NCBI RefSeq assembly: GCF_024498135.1
Contig: NZ_JANHOH010000005.1
Span: 62,001-126,000, forward strand
Length of the DNA: 64,000 bases
Source of the DNA: Mucilaginibacter aquariorum
Lineage (GTDB): Bacteria > Bacteroidota > Bacteroidia > Sphingobacteriales > Sphingobacteriaceae
Direction of reading: 5' to 3'
Shown: positions 17,238-25,337 of the stretch, one piece after another
Layout of the letters: each line of letters begins with the position of its first letter
How positions within the stretch are numbered: position 1 is the stretch's first letter
Notes under the pieces: model-generated
Database searches by the model: none
Told to the model about the DNA's origin: nothing
What the model saw: the letters and a program-made list of their open reading frames with translations, nothing else
Translations under genes and position numbers: made by a program

Positions 17238-18413
17238 ATGAAGTTTTTGAGTACTAAAAACATTTACACCTATTTACTACTTGCTTTGCCTGCATTTGCT
17301 GCGGCGCAAAGCACAACTACCACTAGCGGTAGCGGTGTAAATGCTATACCAACTGCTGTGCCTTTTCTAAATATTTCGCCAGACTCGCGCTCGGGAGCAA
17401 TGGGGGATGCCGGCGTTGCCTTATCGCCCGATGTTAATGCCAACTACTGGAACCCTGCAAAACTGGCTTTCCTTGAAAATAATAACGACGTTTCTTTATC
17501 ATACAGCCCGTGGTTAAGGCATTTAGTGCCCGATGTAAGCCTGGCATATTTAAGCTACGCCCATAAAATAGATGACCGGAATACCTTTGGCGCATCGTTA
17601 CGTTATTTTAACCTGGGGTCTATCCAGCTGATAGATGCCAACCAGACCGATCAGGGCATTTATAAGCCAACCGAGTTTTCTATCGATGCTTCATTTGCCC
17701 GTAAGTTTGGCGAAAACCTGTCATTAGGGTTAACAATGCGTTATATTTATTCAAATTTTAGCAACGGTGCATTTATATCTGGTGCAGGGCAGCAAAATAA
17801 AGCCGGTAATGCGGTATCGGCAGGTGTATCTTTATATTACAAGAAACCTTACGGCAATAATTCTTTATTTGCGTTTGGTGCCAATATATCTAACATTGGT
17901 AATAAAATAAGCTATACCACTACAGGGCCAAGCTACTTTTTACCTGCTAATTTAAAATTTGGCGTAGCCAATACCTGGGCCCTTGATGACCTGAGCAAGT
18001 TTACTGTTGCATTTGATATTAATAAGCTTTTAGTGCCAACACCACCCATAAGGGATAACGACGGCAACATAATAAAGGGGAGTGATGATGATGTATCTGT
18101 ACCTGCCGGGATATTCCGTTCATTTGGAGATGCACCGGGTGGCTTTAGCGAAGAAATAAAAGAATTAAGCTTTTCGCCGGGAGTAGAATATTTATATGCC
18201 GATCGTTTTGCGGTAAGGGCAGGTTATTTTTACGAGAACCCCGCTAAAGGTGGCAGGCATTATGCAACCGCGGGCTTTGGGTTAAAGTATGATATATTCG
18301 GTTTTGATTTTTCCTATCTTATTGCCAGTCAACAAAACAGCCCTTTGGCAAATACGCTTCGTTTTACTTTGTCTGCCAGCTTTGGCGGTACCAACAATGC
18401 TTCTAAAAAATAA
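17238..18413 (+). CDS. porV: Type IX secretion outer-membrane protein PorV
   Basis: A 391-residue outer-membrane barrel. After a signal peptide (ending AAQ near residue 24) comes NAIPTAVPFLNISPDSRSGA and then MGDAGVA, the hallmark start of PorV/LptO proteins, followed by NYWNPAKLAFLE and FGASLRYFNLG. PorV shuttles type IX substrates from the translocon to the attachment complex and works with the sortase PorU. In many Bacteroidota porU lies directly next to porV, but no porU is in this window. The gldJ-like gene is divergent from it. The stop codon overlaps the ispF start by one base (TAATG), so porV and ispF are translationally coupled. Confidence 0.9.
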   Translation: MKFLSTKNIYTYLLLALPAFAAAQSTTTTSGSGVNAIPTAVPFLNISPDSRSGAMGDAGVALSPDVNANYWNPAKLAFLENNNDVSLSYSPWLRHLVPDVSLAYLSYAHKIDDRNTFGASLRYFNLGSIQLIDANQTDQGIYKPTEFSIDASFARKFGENLSLGLTMRYIYSNFSNGAFISGAGQQNKAGNAVSAGVSLYYKKPYGNNSLFAFGANISNIGNKISYTTTGPSYFLPANLKFGVANTWALDDLSKFTVAFDINKLLVPTPPIRDNDGNIIKGSDDDVSVPAGIFRSFGDAPGGFSEEIKELSFSPGVEYLYADRFAVRAGYFYENPAKGGRHYATAGFGLKYDIFGFDFSYLIASQQNSPLANTLRFTLSASFGGTNNASKK

Positions 18414-18898
18414 TGGCTAAAATTAAAGTAGGTTTTGGTTTTGATGTACACCAGTTAAAACAACAGCACCCCTTTATTTTGGGTGGTGTTAACCTTGAAC
18501 ATACCAGTGGTGCCTTTGGCCACTCAGATGCTGATGTATTGCTGCACGCTATATGTGATGCCCTTTTAGGTGCCGCTAACCTGCGCGATATTGGGTTCCA
18601 TTTCTCTAATACCGATGATCGCTGGAAAGGCATTAGCAGCCTGGTGTTGCTGCAACACGTTGTTGCCCTGCTGGCCGAGAAAAACTGGCAGATAGGTAAT
18701 ATTGATGCCATGATTTGCCTGGAAGCCCCCAAGATAAACCCGCACATCCCCGAAATGAAGATAAACATTGCCAAAGCCGCCGGCATTAGCGAAGAGGATA
18801 TCTCCATAAAAGCCACCACCAACGAGCAGTTGGGCTTTATTGGCCGCGAAGAAGGCGTTGTTGCTTATGCGGTTTGTTTGATAGAGCGGGTTGGTTAG
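18413..18898 (+). CDS. ispF: 2-C-methyl-D-erythritol 2,4-cyclodiphosphate synthase
   Basis: A 161-residue IspF, the fifth enzyme of the methylerythritol phosphate route to isoprenoids. It cyclises the CDP-ME 2-phosphate with release of CMP. The signature FGFDVHQL (D and H metal ligands at about residues 10-12) is at the start, GGVNLEHTSGAFGHSDADVLLHAICDALLG follows with the remaining zinc-binding His, and the conserved KATTNEQLGFIGREEGVVAYAV closes the protein. Length is normal. It overlaps porV by one base, so it is likely read from the porV promoter. A second gene of the same pathway, ispH, lies 40 kb away in this window. Confidence 0.97.
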   Translation: MAKIKVGFGFDVHQLKQQHPFILGGVNLEHTSGAFGHSDADVLLHAICDALLGAANLRDIGFHFSNTDDRWKGISSLVLLQHVVALLAEKNWQIGNIDAMICLEAPKINPHIPEMKINIAKAAGISEEDISIKATTNEQLGFIGREEGVVAYAVCLIERVG

Positions 18899-18956
18899 TT
18901 CACTGGTTCATTAGTTGATTGGTAGCTGCACTTTCGGCGGCTCCAATAAGCGACCT

Positions 18957-19058
18957 GTCATCTTGAACGAGTTATGAGGAGAGATCTTGTTCGTTATGCA
19001 ATATCGCTACCTATCATTTGAACAAGATTTCTCGTCGCTGCGCTTCCCTCGAAATGAC
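18957..19058. repeat. Inverted pair of GTCA-family hairpins, TTC class
   Basis: The left half is the variant GTCATCTTGAACGAG...GAGAGATCT, in which ATCTT pairs with GAGAT including one T-G wobble. The right half is a reversed TTC-class copy (ATTTC with GAAAT). It ends ten bases before the stop codon of the next, convergent gene. Confidence 0.8.
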
Positions 19059-19067
19059 ATGGGTAAA

Positions 19068-22000
19068 CTACATAGGCGGCTCATTGCTTTCACCAATCAA
19101 CTCACCCCTCTTCAATTTTACATTACCGGTCCGTTTTAATACGCCCCAGGTGTTCAGCTCGCCTTTTAGGGCTTTGCGGATAGATTTGAACAGAATATAG
19201 TACATGAGTTGGCGCCATATAAAACGCTGTGGAATGATATAGACCAGCTTACGGTAATCTTCTTTCTCCATACGGAAGGCCAGTATACCCACCAGGAAAT
19301 CGATCATTACAAAGGCTAAATAATAGGTGAGCATCTTCTCGGGCTTATCGCCAAACAAGCCCAGCAGCATAATGAAATCTGCCAGGGGAGAAAATAGCGG
19401 TAAAATGATCTGGAAGATGAGGATATTCGGCATACCCACCATGCCAAAATAGCTGAATTTTTTATTGAACAGCGCGTCGCGGTTTTTCCAGAAACTTTGG
19501 ATAACCCCAAAGCTCCAGCGGAAACGTTGCTTTAACAGCATGTTTAAAGATTCGGGCGCTTCTGTATAAGCTACTGCTTCCGCACAGTTCTTTATCACGT
19601 AGCCTTGCTTTAAAATGCGCATGGTTAAGTCGCAATCTTCGGCCAGGGTATCATAGGTAAAGCCCCCGGCCTTAAATATAGCCGACTTGCGGAAAGCCCC
19701 AATAGCCCCCGGCACCACCGTAATGCTGTTGATAATATCAAAAGCGCGGCGGTCCATATTTTGGGCGGTGATATACTCTATAGACTGCCACTTGGTAATA
19801 ATATTGGTTTCGTTACCTACCTTAACTGTACCTGCAACGGCGCCAATCTCCTCGTCGGTAAAGTAGGCCATCAGGTGATAAATGGCATCGGTTTTAAGCT
19901 GGGTATCGGCATCAATACAAACTACATAATCGTGTTCGGCGTGGGTAATACCAAAGTTAAGGGCAGATGCTTTACCGCCGTTTGGCTTGGTTAACACCCT
20001 TACCAGCGGATGGTGGCCATAAGCTTCAGAAACAACCTGGAAGGTTTTATCCTTCGACCCATCATCCACAAAAATGATGTTAAAATCGGGGTACTCGGTT
20101 TTTAATAAACTTTGTATGGTTTTTATAGCCGTAACTTCTTCGTTATAAGCAGGCACAATAATACTTACAGGAGGCTGCGGATGCGGGGCAGCGTCGATCT
20201 TTTTATTTAAGGCAAATTGCCTTGAAGCCAGGATCCCAATTAAAATAATACGCCCCATTGCCAGGAATATGGCCGAGAGGAAAAGGTAGAAGATAAACTT
20301 GTTCCCCAGGAAAAAGCCTACCACAACTATATCATAATACTTACCCCAAAAGCTATTGCTTTCTTTTTCGGCAGGGGGCATCAGGTCATCTTTGGTTTTA
20401 TCTAAAATATCGGCAATGGTGGTAAACTCGTAGCCATTCTTTTTAAAGAAATGGATAATTGCCGGCAAAGCTTTAACGGTTTCTTCGCGCGTATCACCGC
20501 CGGCATCATGCAGTAATATCATTGATCCGTTATCTTTTTGGCGAATGGTACGTGCAATAATACTGTCGGCTGTTACACCAGGCTGCCAATCCCATGGGTC
20601 AATCGACTCGCCTATGGTGATATAGCTTTGCTTGCGGCTTTCAGCCACGGGTATCACCTCGGCCAGGGTTTGCGGCTCGGCATCGGCATTAAAAGGCGGG
20701 CGGAATAATATGGTACTGCGGCCGGTGATAGATTCTATGAGTTTACGGGTAGAATTTAGCTCCAGATTAACCCTATCCAGGCTAATGGTAGATATATCCG
20801 GATGGAAGAAAGTATGGTTACCTATTTCGTAGCCCTCGTCATAAATTCTTTTTAAAAGAGGGATGTTTTTTTCAACCATGGAACCTACTACAAAAAACGA
20901 AGCAGGTACCTTTTCTTTTTTAAGGATGTCGAGGATCCGGGGGGTAAAGTCCGGGTCGGGCCCGTCATCAAAGGTTAAAACTACTTTACCGGGTTTATAA
21001 CCGTAACGGCGTATAACGTACTTGGTGGGTAACTCTATATATTTTTGATTGGTAATTGTATAGGTCGACTTATCAAGCGACACATTAATTTTCCCTGTAT
21101 GTGGCACGGTTACCAGATCCAATACCTCGCCGCCTACCCCGGCATAATCTATCTTGCTATTTAAACCAACAGTATCCAGTCTTTTTAATTCGATACCAGT
21201 TTTTCTTAATGAATCGATAGAAAGGTTCTTTTGGAAAAATGTCCATAGACGAGGGTCTTCTGCGCCAAGGCGCCACAGGGCAACACCGCCCGTAGCCCAA
21301 TCATCTGCCATGCGGATAATATTGAAGTTTGTAGCAGCATCGGCAAAATAAACCGTGTGGTTAAGACTATCGGTTCCCAGGTAATTATAATGCAAATTGG
21401 CAGACTGCGGGTCGTAAACTATTTTGCTGCCTTTTTCTTGCGCCGTACTAATAGCCTGCGGATAACCAATAGCGGTACCCACACTGCCTTCGGGCCAATC
21501 ATAACCACCCGCTGCAACAGTAAGTATAACTTTTTCGCTTGGTATGGTAGTGCACACCTGGTCAAGAATTTCTTCTACCCAGTGCTGGTGCGATATATCG
21601 CCCGCGTTACTGCCATCGTAATGCTGGTCAATAGCCATTACAAACAAAAAGTCGTTAACATGTTGTAAACGCTTTAAGTCGTAGTCCTCATCATTAGGAA
21701 GAACGTTTTGCGTTACCAGTAAATTTTTGGCGTGAAATATTCTGTAAAGATCGTTTTGGAAAGCGATATACTCTTTGCTGTTACGATCTTTTATATCCTC
21801 CAGATCTACATTTATGCCGTTAAAGTTATAATGCTGAAGTTTTGCTGCAAGGCTGTTAATGAATGCTGTACGTAGTTTTTTGCTTTTAAAGATCCGTTCC
21901 ACATCTTTACTATCATACCCACCCCTTACGTTATCATAATTAACATAATTAGATAGCGTTACCAATACCTGCTTTTTGTATTTTTTGTTAAGATTAATAA

Positions 22001-22454
22001 GGCCGGTATCAATAGTCAGTTTAATTGTATCGGCATTGGGCGAAAAGGAAAAACCCTCGGTCACTACCATGTCCAAGCGGGGCAAAAAATCTTTAAGGGA
22101 GTAATAGGCCTGCGGTTCCCAGGCTTTGTAAAAGCCCGCATTAATACGGTTATTATTATTGGGGTGCTTAAGCTGATGTAGGCGCCTTGCTTTATTCAGT
22201 ACTTCTATTTCGGCCTTTTCTATTTTAAAATCTTTGTATTTTTTTGATTTCTTGAGCTCCTCCAGTTCTTTCTTTGATATTTTTTTTGGGGCCGGATCAA
22301 GGTTAGGAAGTATAGGGTACTCGGTTGAGGTAACTGTTATAACAGCCGCAATAGCACCAACAATTAATATAACTAATATAAATCGGCTAAGCCATTTAAA
22401 ACGGTTCCACCTGCCGGGGTTATCGGCTTGAAATATCTGCTTATTAGAAGACAT
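19068..22454 (-). CDS. GH18-like / NodB deacetylase / GT2 synthase fusion protein
   Basis: A 1128-residue membrane protein with three parts. After an N-terminal membrane helix (about 20-42), residues about 110-440 form a GH18-type barrel whose active-site strand reads FNGINVDLEDI; the final Glu is kept but the usual first Asp is Asn. Residues about 485-680 are a NodB polysaccharide deacetylase (VVLTFDDGPDPDF, EIGNHTFFHPD). After another membrane segment, about 750-1000 is a processive family 2 glycosyltransferase (VSIIVPAYNEE, VDDGSKDKT, IDADTQL, QRFRWSFG) followed by membrane helices. It probably makes, partly deacetylates and processes a beta-linked amino-sugar polymer such as PNAG, combining jobs split between PgaC and PgaB in E. 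coli. The same three-domain order is known in other bacteria. Confidence 0.88.
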   Translation of the reverse strand: MSSNKQIFQADNPGRWNRFKWLSRFILVILIVGAIAAVITVTSTEYPILPNLDPAPKKISKKELEELKKSKKYKDFKIEKAEIEVLNKARRLHQLKHPNNNNRINAGFYKAWEPQAYYSLKDFLPRLDMVVTEGFSFSPNADTIKLTIDTGLINLNKKYKKQVLVTLSNYVNYDNVRGGYDSKDVERIFKSKKLRTAFINSLAAKLQHYNFNGINVDLEDIKDRNSKEYIAFQNDLYRIFHAKNLLVTQNVLPNDEDYDLKRLQHVNDFLFVMAIDQHYDGSNAGDISHQHWVEEILDQVCTTIPSEKVILTVAAGGYDWPEGSVGTAIGYPQAISTAQEKGSKIVYDPQSANLHYNYLGTDSLNHTVYFADAATNFNIIRMADDWATGGVALWRLGAEDPRLWTFFQKNLSIDSLRKTGIELKRLDTVGLNSKIDYAGVGGEVLDLVTVPHTGKINVSLDKSTYTITNQKYIELPTKYVIRRYGYKPGKVVLTFDDGPDPDFTPRILDILKKEKVPASFFVVGSMVEKNIPLLKRIYDEGYEIGNHTFFHPDISTISLDRVNLELNSTRKLIESITGRSTILFRPPFNADAEPQTLAEVIPVAESRKQSYITIGESIDPWDWQPGVTADSIIARTIRQKDNGSMILLHDAGGDTREETVKALPAIIHFFKKNGYEFTTIADILDKTKDDLMPPAEKESNSFWGKYYDIVVVGFFLGNKFIFYLFLSAIFLAMGRIILIGILASRQFALNKKIDAAPHPQPPVSIIVPAYNEEVTAIKTIQSLLKTEYPDFNIIFVDDGSKDKTFQVVSEAYGHHPLVRVLTKPNGGKASALNFGITHAEHDYVVCIDADTQLKTDAIYHLMAYFTDEEIGAVAGTVKVGNETNIITKWQSIEYITAQNMDRRAFDIINSITVVPGAIGAFRKSAIFKAGGFTYDTLAEDCDLTMRILKQGYVIKNCAEAVAYTEAPESLNMLLKQRFRWSFGVIQSFWKNRDALFNKKFSYFGMVGMPNILIFQIILPLFSPLADFIMLLGLFGDKPEKMLTYYLAFVMIDFLVGILAFRMEKEDYRKLVYIIPQRFIWRQLMYYILFKSIRKALKGELNTWGVLKRTGNVKLKRGELIGESNEPPM

Positions 22455-22510
22455 GAAGGGGATTTAAAATATTAAATTAATGACAAGATAAACAACAATA
22501 TACAGCGCAA

Positions 22511-22672
22511 TTATTTGGGTTGTTTAACCGCATCAATAGCAGAAAAATCAACCCCGCATTTACAATTGCTGCCGCAGCTTTTTTTAGAGAACAAGCTTTT
22601 ATACAGTAAACGGCCAACGTAAAAAACTGCTGCAATAAATAATACAATGATAATAATTGCCTGTATGTTCAT
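22511..22672 (-). CDS. FeoB-associated-type Cys-rich small membrane protein
   Basis: A 53-residue protein. One N-terminal membrane helix (MNIQAIIIIVLFIAAVFYVG) is followed by RLLYKSLFSKKSC and then a C-terminal GSNCKCGVDFSAI cluster, giving three Cys in about eight residues. This matches the small Cys-rich membrane proteins often annotated with the ferrous iron transporter FeoB in Bacteroidota; the Cys may bind iron or another metal. No feoB or feoA is in the window, so it is an orphan here. A TAATTTTG promoter element ends only four bases before the ATG, so the mRNA is probably leaderless and the gene is expressed apart from the cluster upstream. Confidence 0.75.
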   Translation of the reverse strand: MNIQAIIIIVLFIAAVFYVGRLLYKSLFSKKSCGSNCKCGVDFSAIDAVKQPK

Positions 22673-22676
22673 GTCG

Positions 22677-22684
22677 CAAAATTA
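22677..22684 (-). promoter_or_regulatory. TAnnTTTG element for the small Cys-rich protein
   Basis: TAATTTTG on the minus strand, four bases before the ATG at 22672. It implies an independent and nearly leaderless transcript. Confidence 0.6.
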
Positions 22685-22726
22685 ATACTTTATTTATATA
22701 CGTACAGCGTGCAAAAATAGTATAAG

Positions 22727-23923
22727 TTATTTATGCATAAATGCTACGGTACCGCCTACCCAGTCAAAATCTTTATTATACCTAACACCTATCATTTTAC
22801 CGCGGCTTAGCCTGGAAAGGTTTACGGCAAGCGTCGGTTTGGCATCGCCATCGGGCCATAAATAAAGCAAACGGATCTCAATTTTCACGCCGCCATCAGG
22901 GGACTGCAATACGGGTTCGTAAGTAACTTTTTCTTGCAGTATCCAGTTTTCGGGGTCTGTTATTTTCTCAATATCGCCATCCATAATATCAATGATTACA
23001 CCCTGCCCGGCAAATGAGAACAAGGGCTTAAGCACATAGTTTTGGAGGTCTTCGGGTATTTCGCTCACCTCGTCCAAAAACTGTGTTTTAGGGATGTGAT
23101 CGCCTTTTAAGAAAGGCATGGTAAACTTACTGATGCGATAGAACCAATTTGGGTGGGTTACCCATTCCACATCAAGCGGCTGACGTATATCCACCACTTT
23201 TTTAAATATCTCAGGGTCGCTTTCTATCTCGTCAAATATTAAGCGGTTGTATATGCGGCGAATGCGTTTCTTTTCGCCTGCGGTAGTTTTATAAAACAGC
23301 TGGTCGCCTTCCTGTATCAGGTCGGCAAGTGAAACAATGGGGATGCCGATATAACCTTCAGTTATACAAAAATCGACAGCGGTTTTTTGATTCGGGGCAT
23401 CAACATCCATCAGCACCACTTCATCCGGCTGATAGGGGCCAATGATGGTTTTTCTGAGCAGCTCTAAGTAGCTGCTTTTGCTTAACCCATTAAAAAAAAT
23501 GGTTTGGTTGCCCGGAATATTGAAGGCATGTCTGTAGTTTTCTGCCAGGTGTACCTGAAATCCATATAACGAGGGGAAGCCCTGCATCTCTATTAGTTTC
23601 GGCACAATATTACCCGCACTGTCCTTGCAAACCCCAAAGTCCAATGCTATAAAATGCGAGTGGCCGGTCTCGTTAGCAACCCGCCATTTTTCGGGGATGG
23701 CACGTTCGCTTAGCTCTTTAAACCCGGGTTTAAGTATAGTTTCTACTATTTCCTCGCCGGCCTGTAAAAGCTTATCTCTAAAATCATCCGTTAAAAAAAC
23801 AGGTGTTTCGGCAATGCGAAACTCGATAGGGTTTTTAAGCCCGGCGTTAAGGTCTACTAAAAAATCAGCATACTTTTCATCGCTGAAATTTTCATTAAAT
23901 GTTTTTCTGGCTGATGAGTTCAT
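22727..23923 (-). CDS. Circularly permuted ATP-grasp-like ligase
   Basis: A 398-residue soluble protein, probably a circularly permuted ATP-grasp amide ligase. The acidic metal-binding strand normally at the end lies early (PKLIEMQGFPSLYGFQ, E112), followed by RIYNRLIFDEIESDPEIF (about 224-240), which resembles the YRR-DDE-DP segment of permuted ATP-grasps. The nucleotide-binding Lys and glycine loop follow (VLKPLFSFAGQG, K299), then WILQEKV (328-334), EIRLLYLW and NLSRLSRGK. Enzymes of this class join a carboxylate to an amine using ATP. It is the last gene of a minus-strand cluster with a glutamine amidotransferase, a GCS2 ligase, a classical ATP-grasp and an esterase. Its substrate is unknown. 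The assignment rests on motif order only. Confidence 0.68.
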   Translation of the reverse strand: MNSSARKTFNENFSDEKYADFLVDLNAGLKNPIEFRIAETPVFLTDDFRDKLLQAGEEIVETILKPGFKELSERAIPEKWRVANETGHSHFIALDFGVCKDSAGNIVPKLIEMQGFPSLYGFQVHLAENYRHAFNIPGNQTIFFNGLSKSSYLELLRKTIIGPYQPDEVVLMDVDAPNQKTAVDFCITEGYIGIPIVSLADLIQEGDQLFYKTTAGEKKRIRRIYNRLIFDEIESDPEIFKKVVDIRQPLDVEWVTHPNWFYRISKFTMPFLKGDHIPKTQFLDEVSEIPEDLQNYVLKPLFSFAGQGVIIDIMDGDIEKITDPENWILQEKVTYEPVLQSPDGGVKIEIRLLYLWPDGDAKPTLAVNLSRLSRGKMIGVRYNKDFDWVGGTVAFMHK

Positions 23924-23949
23924 AATTTACTTTTTAACCATCCCTTTTT

Positions 23950-24382
23950 GTTATCCTGAGCGATAGCGAAGGATCTATTCGCCGATTAATGTACCACCTT
24001 GCTCCGTATGATAATTTACTGGCGGCCATTCCATTATATCACTATTTAAGAAAGTCAAATTTGGGTTTTCTTGTTCTATTAAAATTATCTTTTTTGCCCT
24101 TGTCCAACCCTTAATTTCTTTTTCATGTTCGATGGCATGATTAACATATTGATGCCTTTCGTACCACAGTAAATAGAAGCACTTGTATTTGGATGTAAAG
24201 CTGCTTTCCTGGTTTATTCCGAAATAATATTCATACAGGCGTTTCTCAATATCATTGGTGATACCTGTATACAGTACTGTTTTGTTATAATTGGTTAAGA
24301 TATATGTGTAATAATTATGTTGTTTCATATATCAAGTTCATTACTGGGCGGCGAATAGATGCTTCACTACGTTCAGCATGAC
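23950..24382. mobile_element. GIY-YIG gene enclosed by an inverted hairpin pair
   Basis: A CCT-class hairpin (23950-23977, with GTTAT for GTCAT) and a reversed GCT-class hairpin (24354-24382) face each other around the GIY-YIG gene. Their inner ends form a perfect 12-bp inverted repeat, ATCTATTCGCCG at 23973-23984 and CGGCGAATAGAT at 24349-24360. The same CCT/GCT pair occurs at 52491-52583 and 62552-62644 with only about 40 bases between. This looks like such a pair with a gene in its centre. Mobility is inferred. Confidence 0.55.
23975..24328 (-). CDS. Small GIY-YIG nuclease-fold protein
   Basis: A 117-residue single-domain GIY-YIG protein of the UPF0213/YhbQ type. The motif is YYTYILTNYNKTVLYTGITN, with Tyr residues of the first strand and YTGIT as the second half; the conserved Arg follows in IEKRLYEY and the Glu in AIEHEKEIKGW. 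The fold cleaves or nicks DNA in restriction, repair and intron-homing enzymes; the role of these short versions is not settled. Its stop codon lies inside a GTCA-family hairpin, and another hairpin lies just upstream of its start in the opposite orientation. It splits an otherwise one-direction metabolic gene cluster and has no evident metabolic link to it, so it is best seen as an insertion. Confidence 0.88.
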   Translation of the reverse strand: MKQHNYYTYILTNYNKTVLYTGITNDIEKRLYEYYFGINQESSFTSKYKCFYLLWYERHQYVNHAIEHEKEIKGWTRAKKIILIEQENPNLTFLNSDIMEWPPVNYHTEQGGTLIGE

Positions 24383-24390
24383 AAACGTTC

Positions 24391-25230
24391 TTAATATGAC
24401 AAAGTGGTATACCTCAAAATCGCTTCATCCAAAAAATTAGGGATGATGGTTTTTTGCGTGTGCGCTATCTTGTCCGGGTCATCCAGCCGTTCCAGCATTT
24501 CTTTGTATTTGTTTTCGCCGTGCTCGTTTATTACTTCGTCTTTCTTATCCTCGCGCAGCAACATGTTTTTTATGCCGTATGCATCTGCTTCGGGGTGAAA
24601 TTGCGTCGCGAAAAAGTATTCGTTAAACCTGATGGCCATTATAGCGCGGGGCAGGTCAACGTAAGGGCGCTCTTTCTCCAATGCCAGTATTTCCATACCA
24701 AGTTCTTTAAAATGATCCATATCCGGGTTGATAACCTGCCAGCTGCGCGAATCTACAGTGTAAAACGGGTCAGCAAGGCTTTCAAAAACTCCATCATTAC
24801 GGCCGGCTTCGGTTAAGTGTACTGGTAATATCCCGAATGATGGCGAACGCCTCAAATTAATATCGCCCAACCCATATTTACGGCACATCAACTGGAACGA
24901 ATGGCATACAAAAAATACATGTTTTTTCTGCGGATCATCGCTCTTATTATGTGCGTCCAGCTTATCAATCAGGCGGAAGTATTTCTTCTCCCATTCGGTA
25001 CCCTCACTATCCAGCGGACTGCCCGGCCCACCGCTTGATATATATACGTCAAAGCCGGTATCAGGTACCTGGCCTTTGCGGCGCACGTCAAACACTTGGT
25101 AACTTAAATCAAGGTTGTGTTGCACCTTGTAACGGTCCAGTATATCCCGGAAACCACGCATCCCTTCGTTAGCCACCCCGTCGTACAGGTCTAATATGGC
25201 TACTCTCACTTCCGGTTTATCTGTGTTCAT
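24391..25230 (-). CDS. Class I glutamine amidotransferase-type protein
   Basis: A 279-residue GATase class I domain. The nucleophile is C109 in FFVCHSFQLMC, the oxyanion strand is YISSGGPGSP (64-73), and the His and Glu are in TQFHPEAD (H212, E214), so the triad is complete. Such domains hydrolyse glutamine to feed ammonia to a partner, or act as gamma-glutamyl hydrolases. No synthetase domain is fused to it. Within a cluster of three amide ligases it could supply ammonia, or remove or transfer a glutamyl group. A C-terminal helical tail of about 60 residues follows the catalytic part. It is separated from the GCS2 gene by a double G/C hairpin repeat of about 105 bases. Confidence 0.85.
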   Translation of the reverse strand: MNTDKPEVRVAILDLYDGVANEGMRGFRDILDRYKVQHNLDLSYQVFDVRRKGQVPDTGFDVYISSGGPGSPLDSEGTEWEKKYFRLIDKLDAHNKSDDPQKKHVFFVCHSFQLMCRKYGLGDINLRRSPSFGILPVHLTEAGRNDGVFESLADPFYTVDSRSWQVINPDMDHFKELGMEILALEKERPYVDLPRAIMAIRFNEYFFATQFHPEADAYGIKNMLLREDKKDEVINEHGENKYKEMLERLDDPDKIAHTQKTIIPNFLDEAILRYTTLSY

Positions 25231-25232
25231 TG

Positions 25233-25337
25233 AGCCCCCTCTAAATCTCCCCCGGTAGGGGAGACTTCACTTTTTATATTGTTAAAAATTTCTTTTAATA
25301 AAGCCCTCTCCTCCGGGGAGGGGTTGGGTGGGGCTTT
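25233..25337. repeat. Double G/C hairpin repeat, reversed copy
   Basis: Reverse complement of the unit at 7022-7104: CCCCCTCTAAATCTCCCCC then GGGGAGACTT, a T/A-rich spacer, and CCCTCTCC-tccg-GGGGAGGGG. It fills the gap between the GCS2 and amidotransferase genes. Confidence 0.75.
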
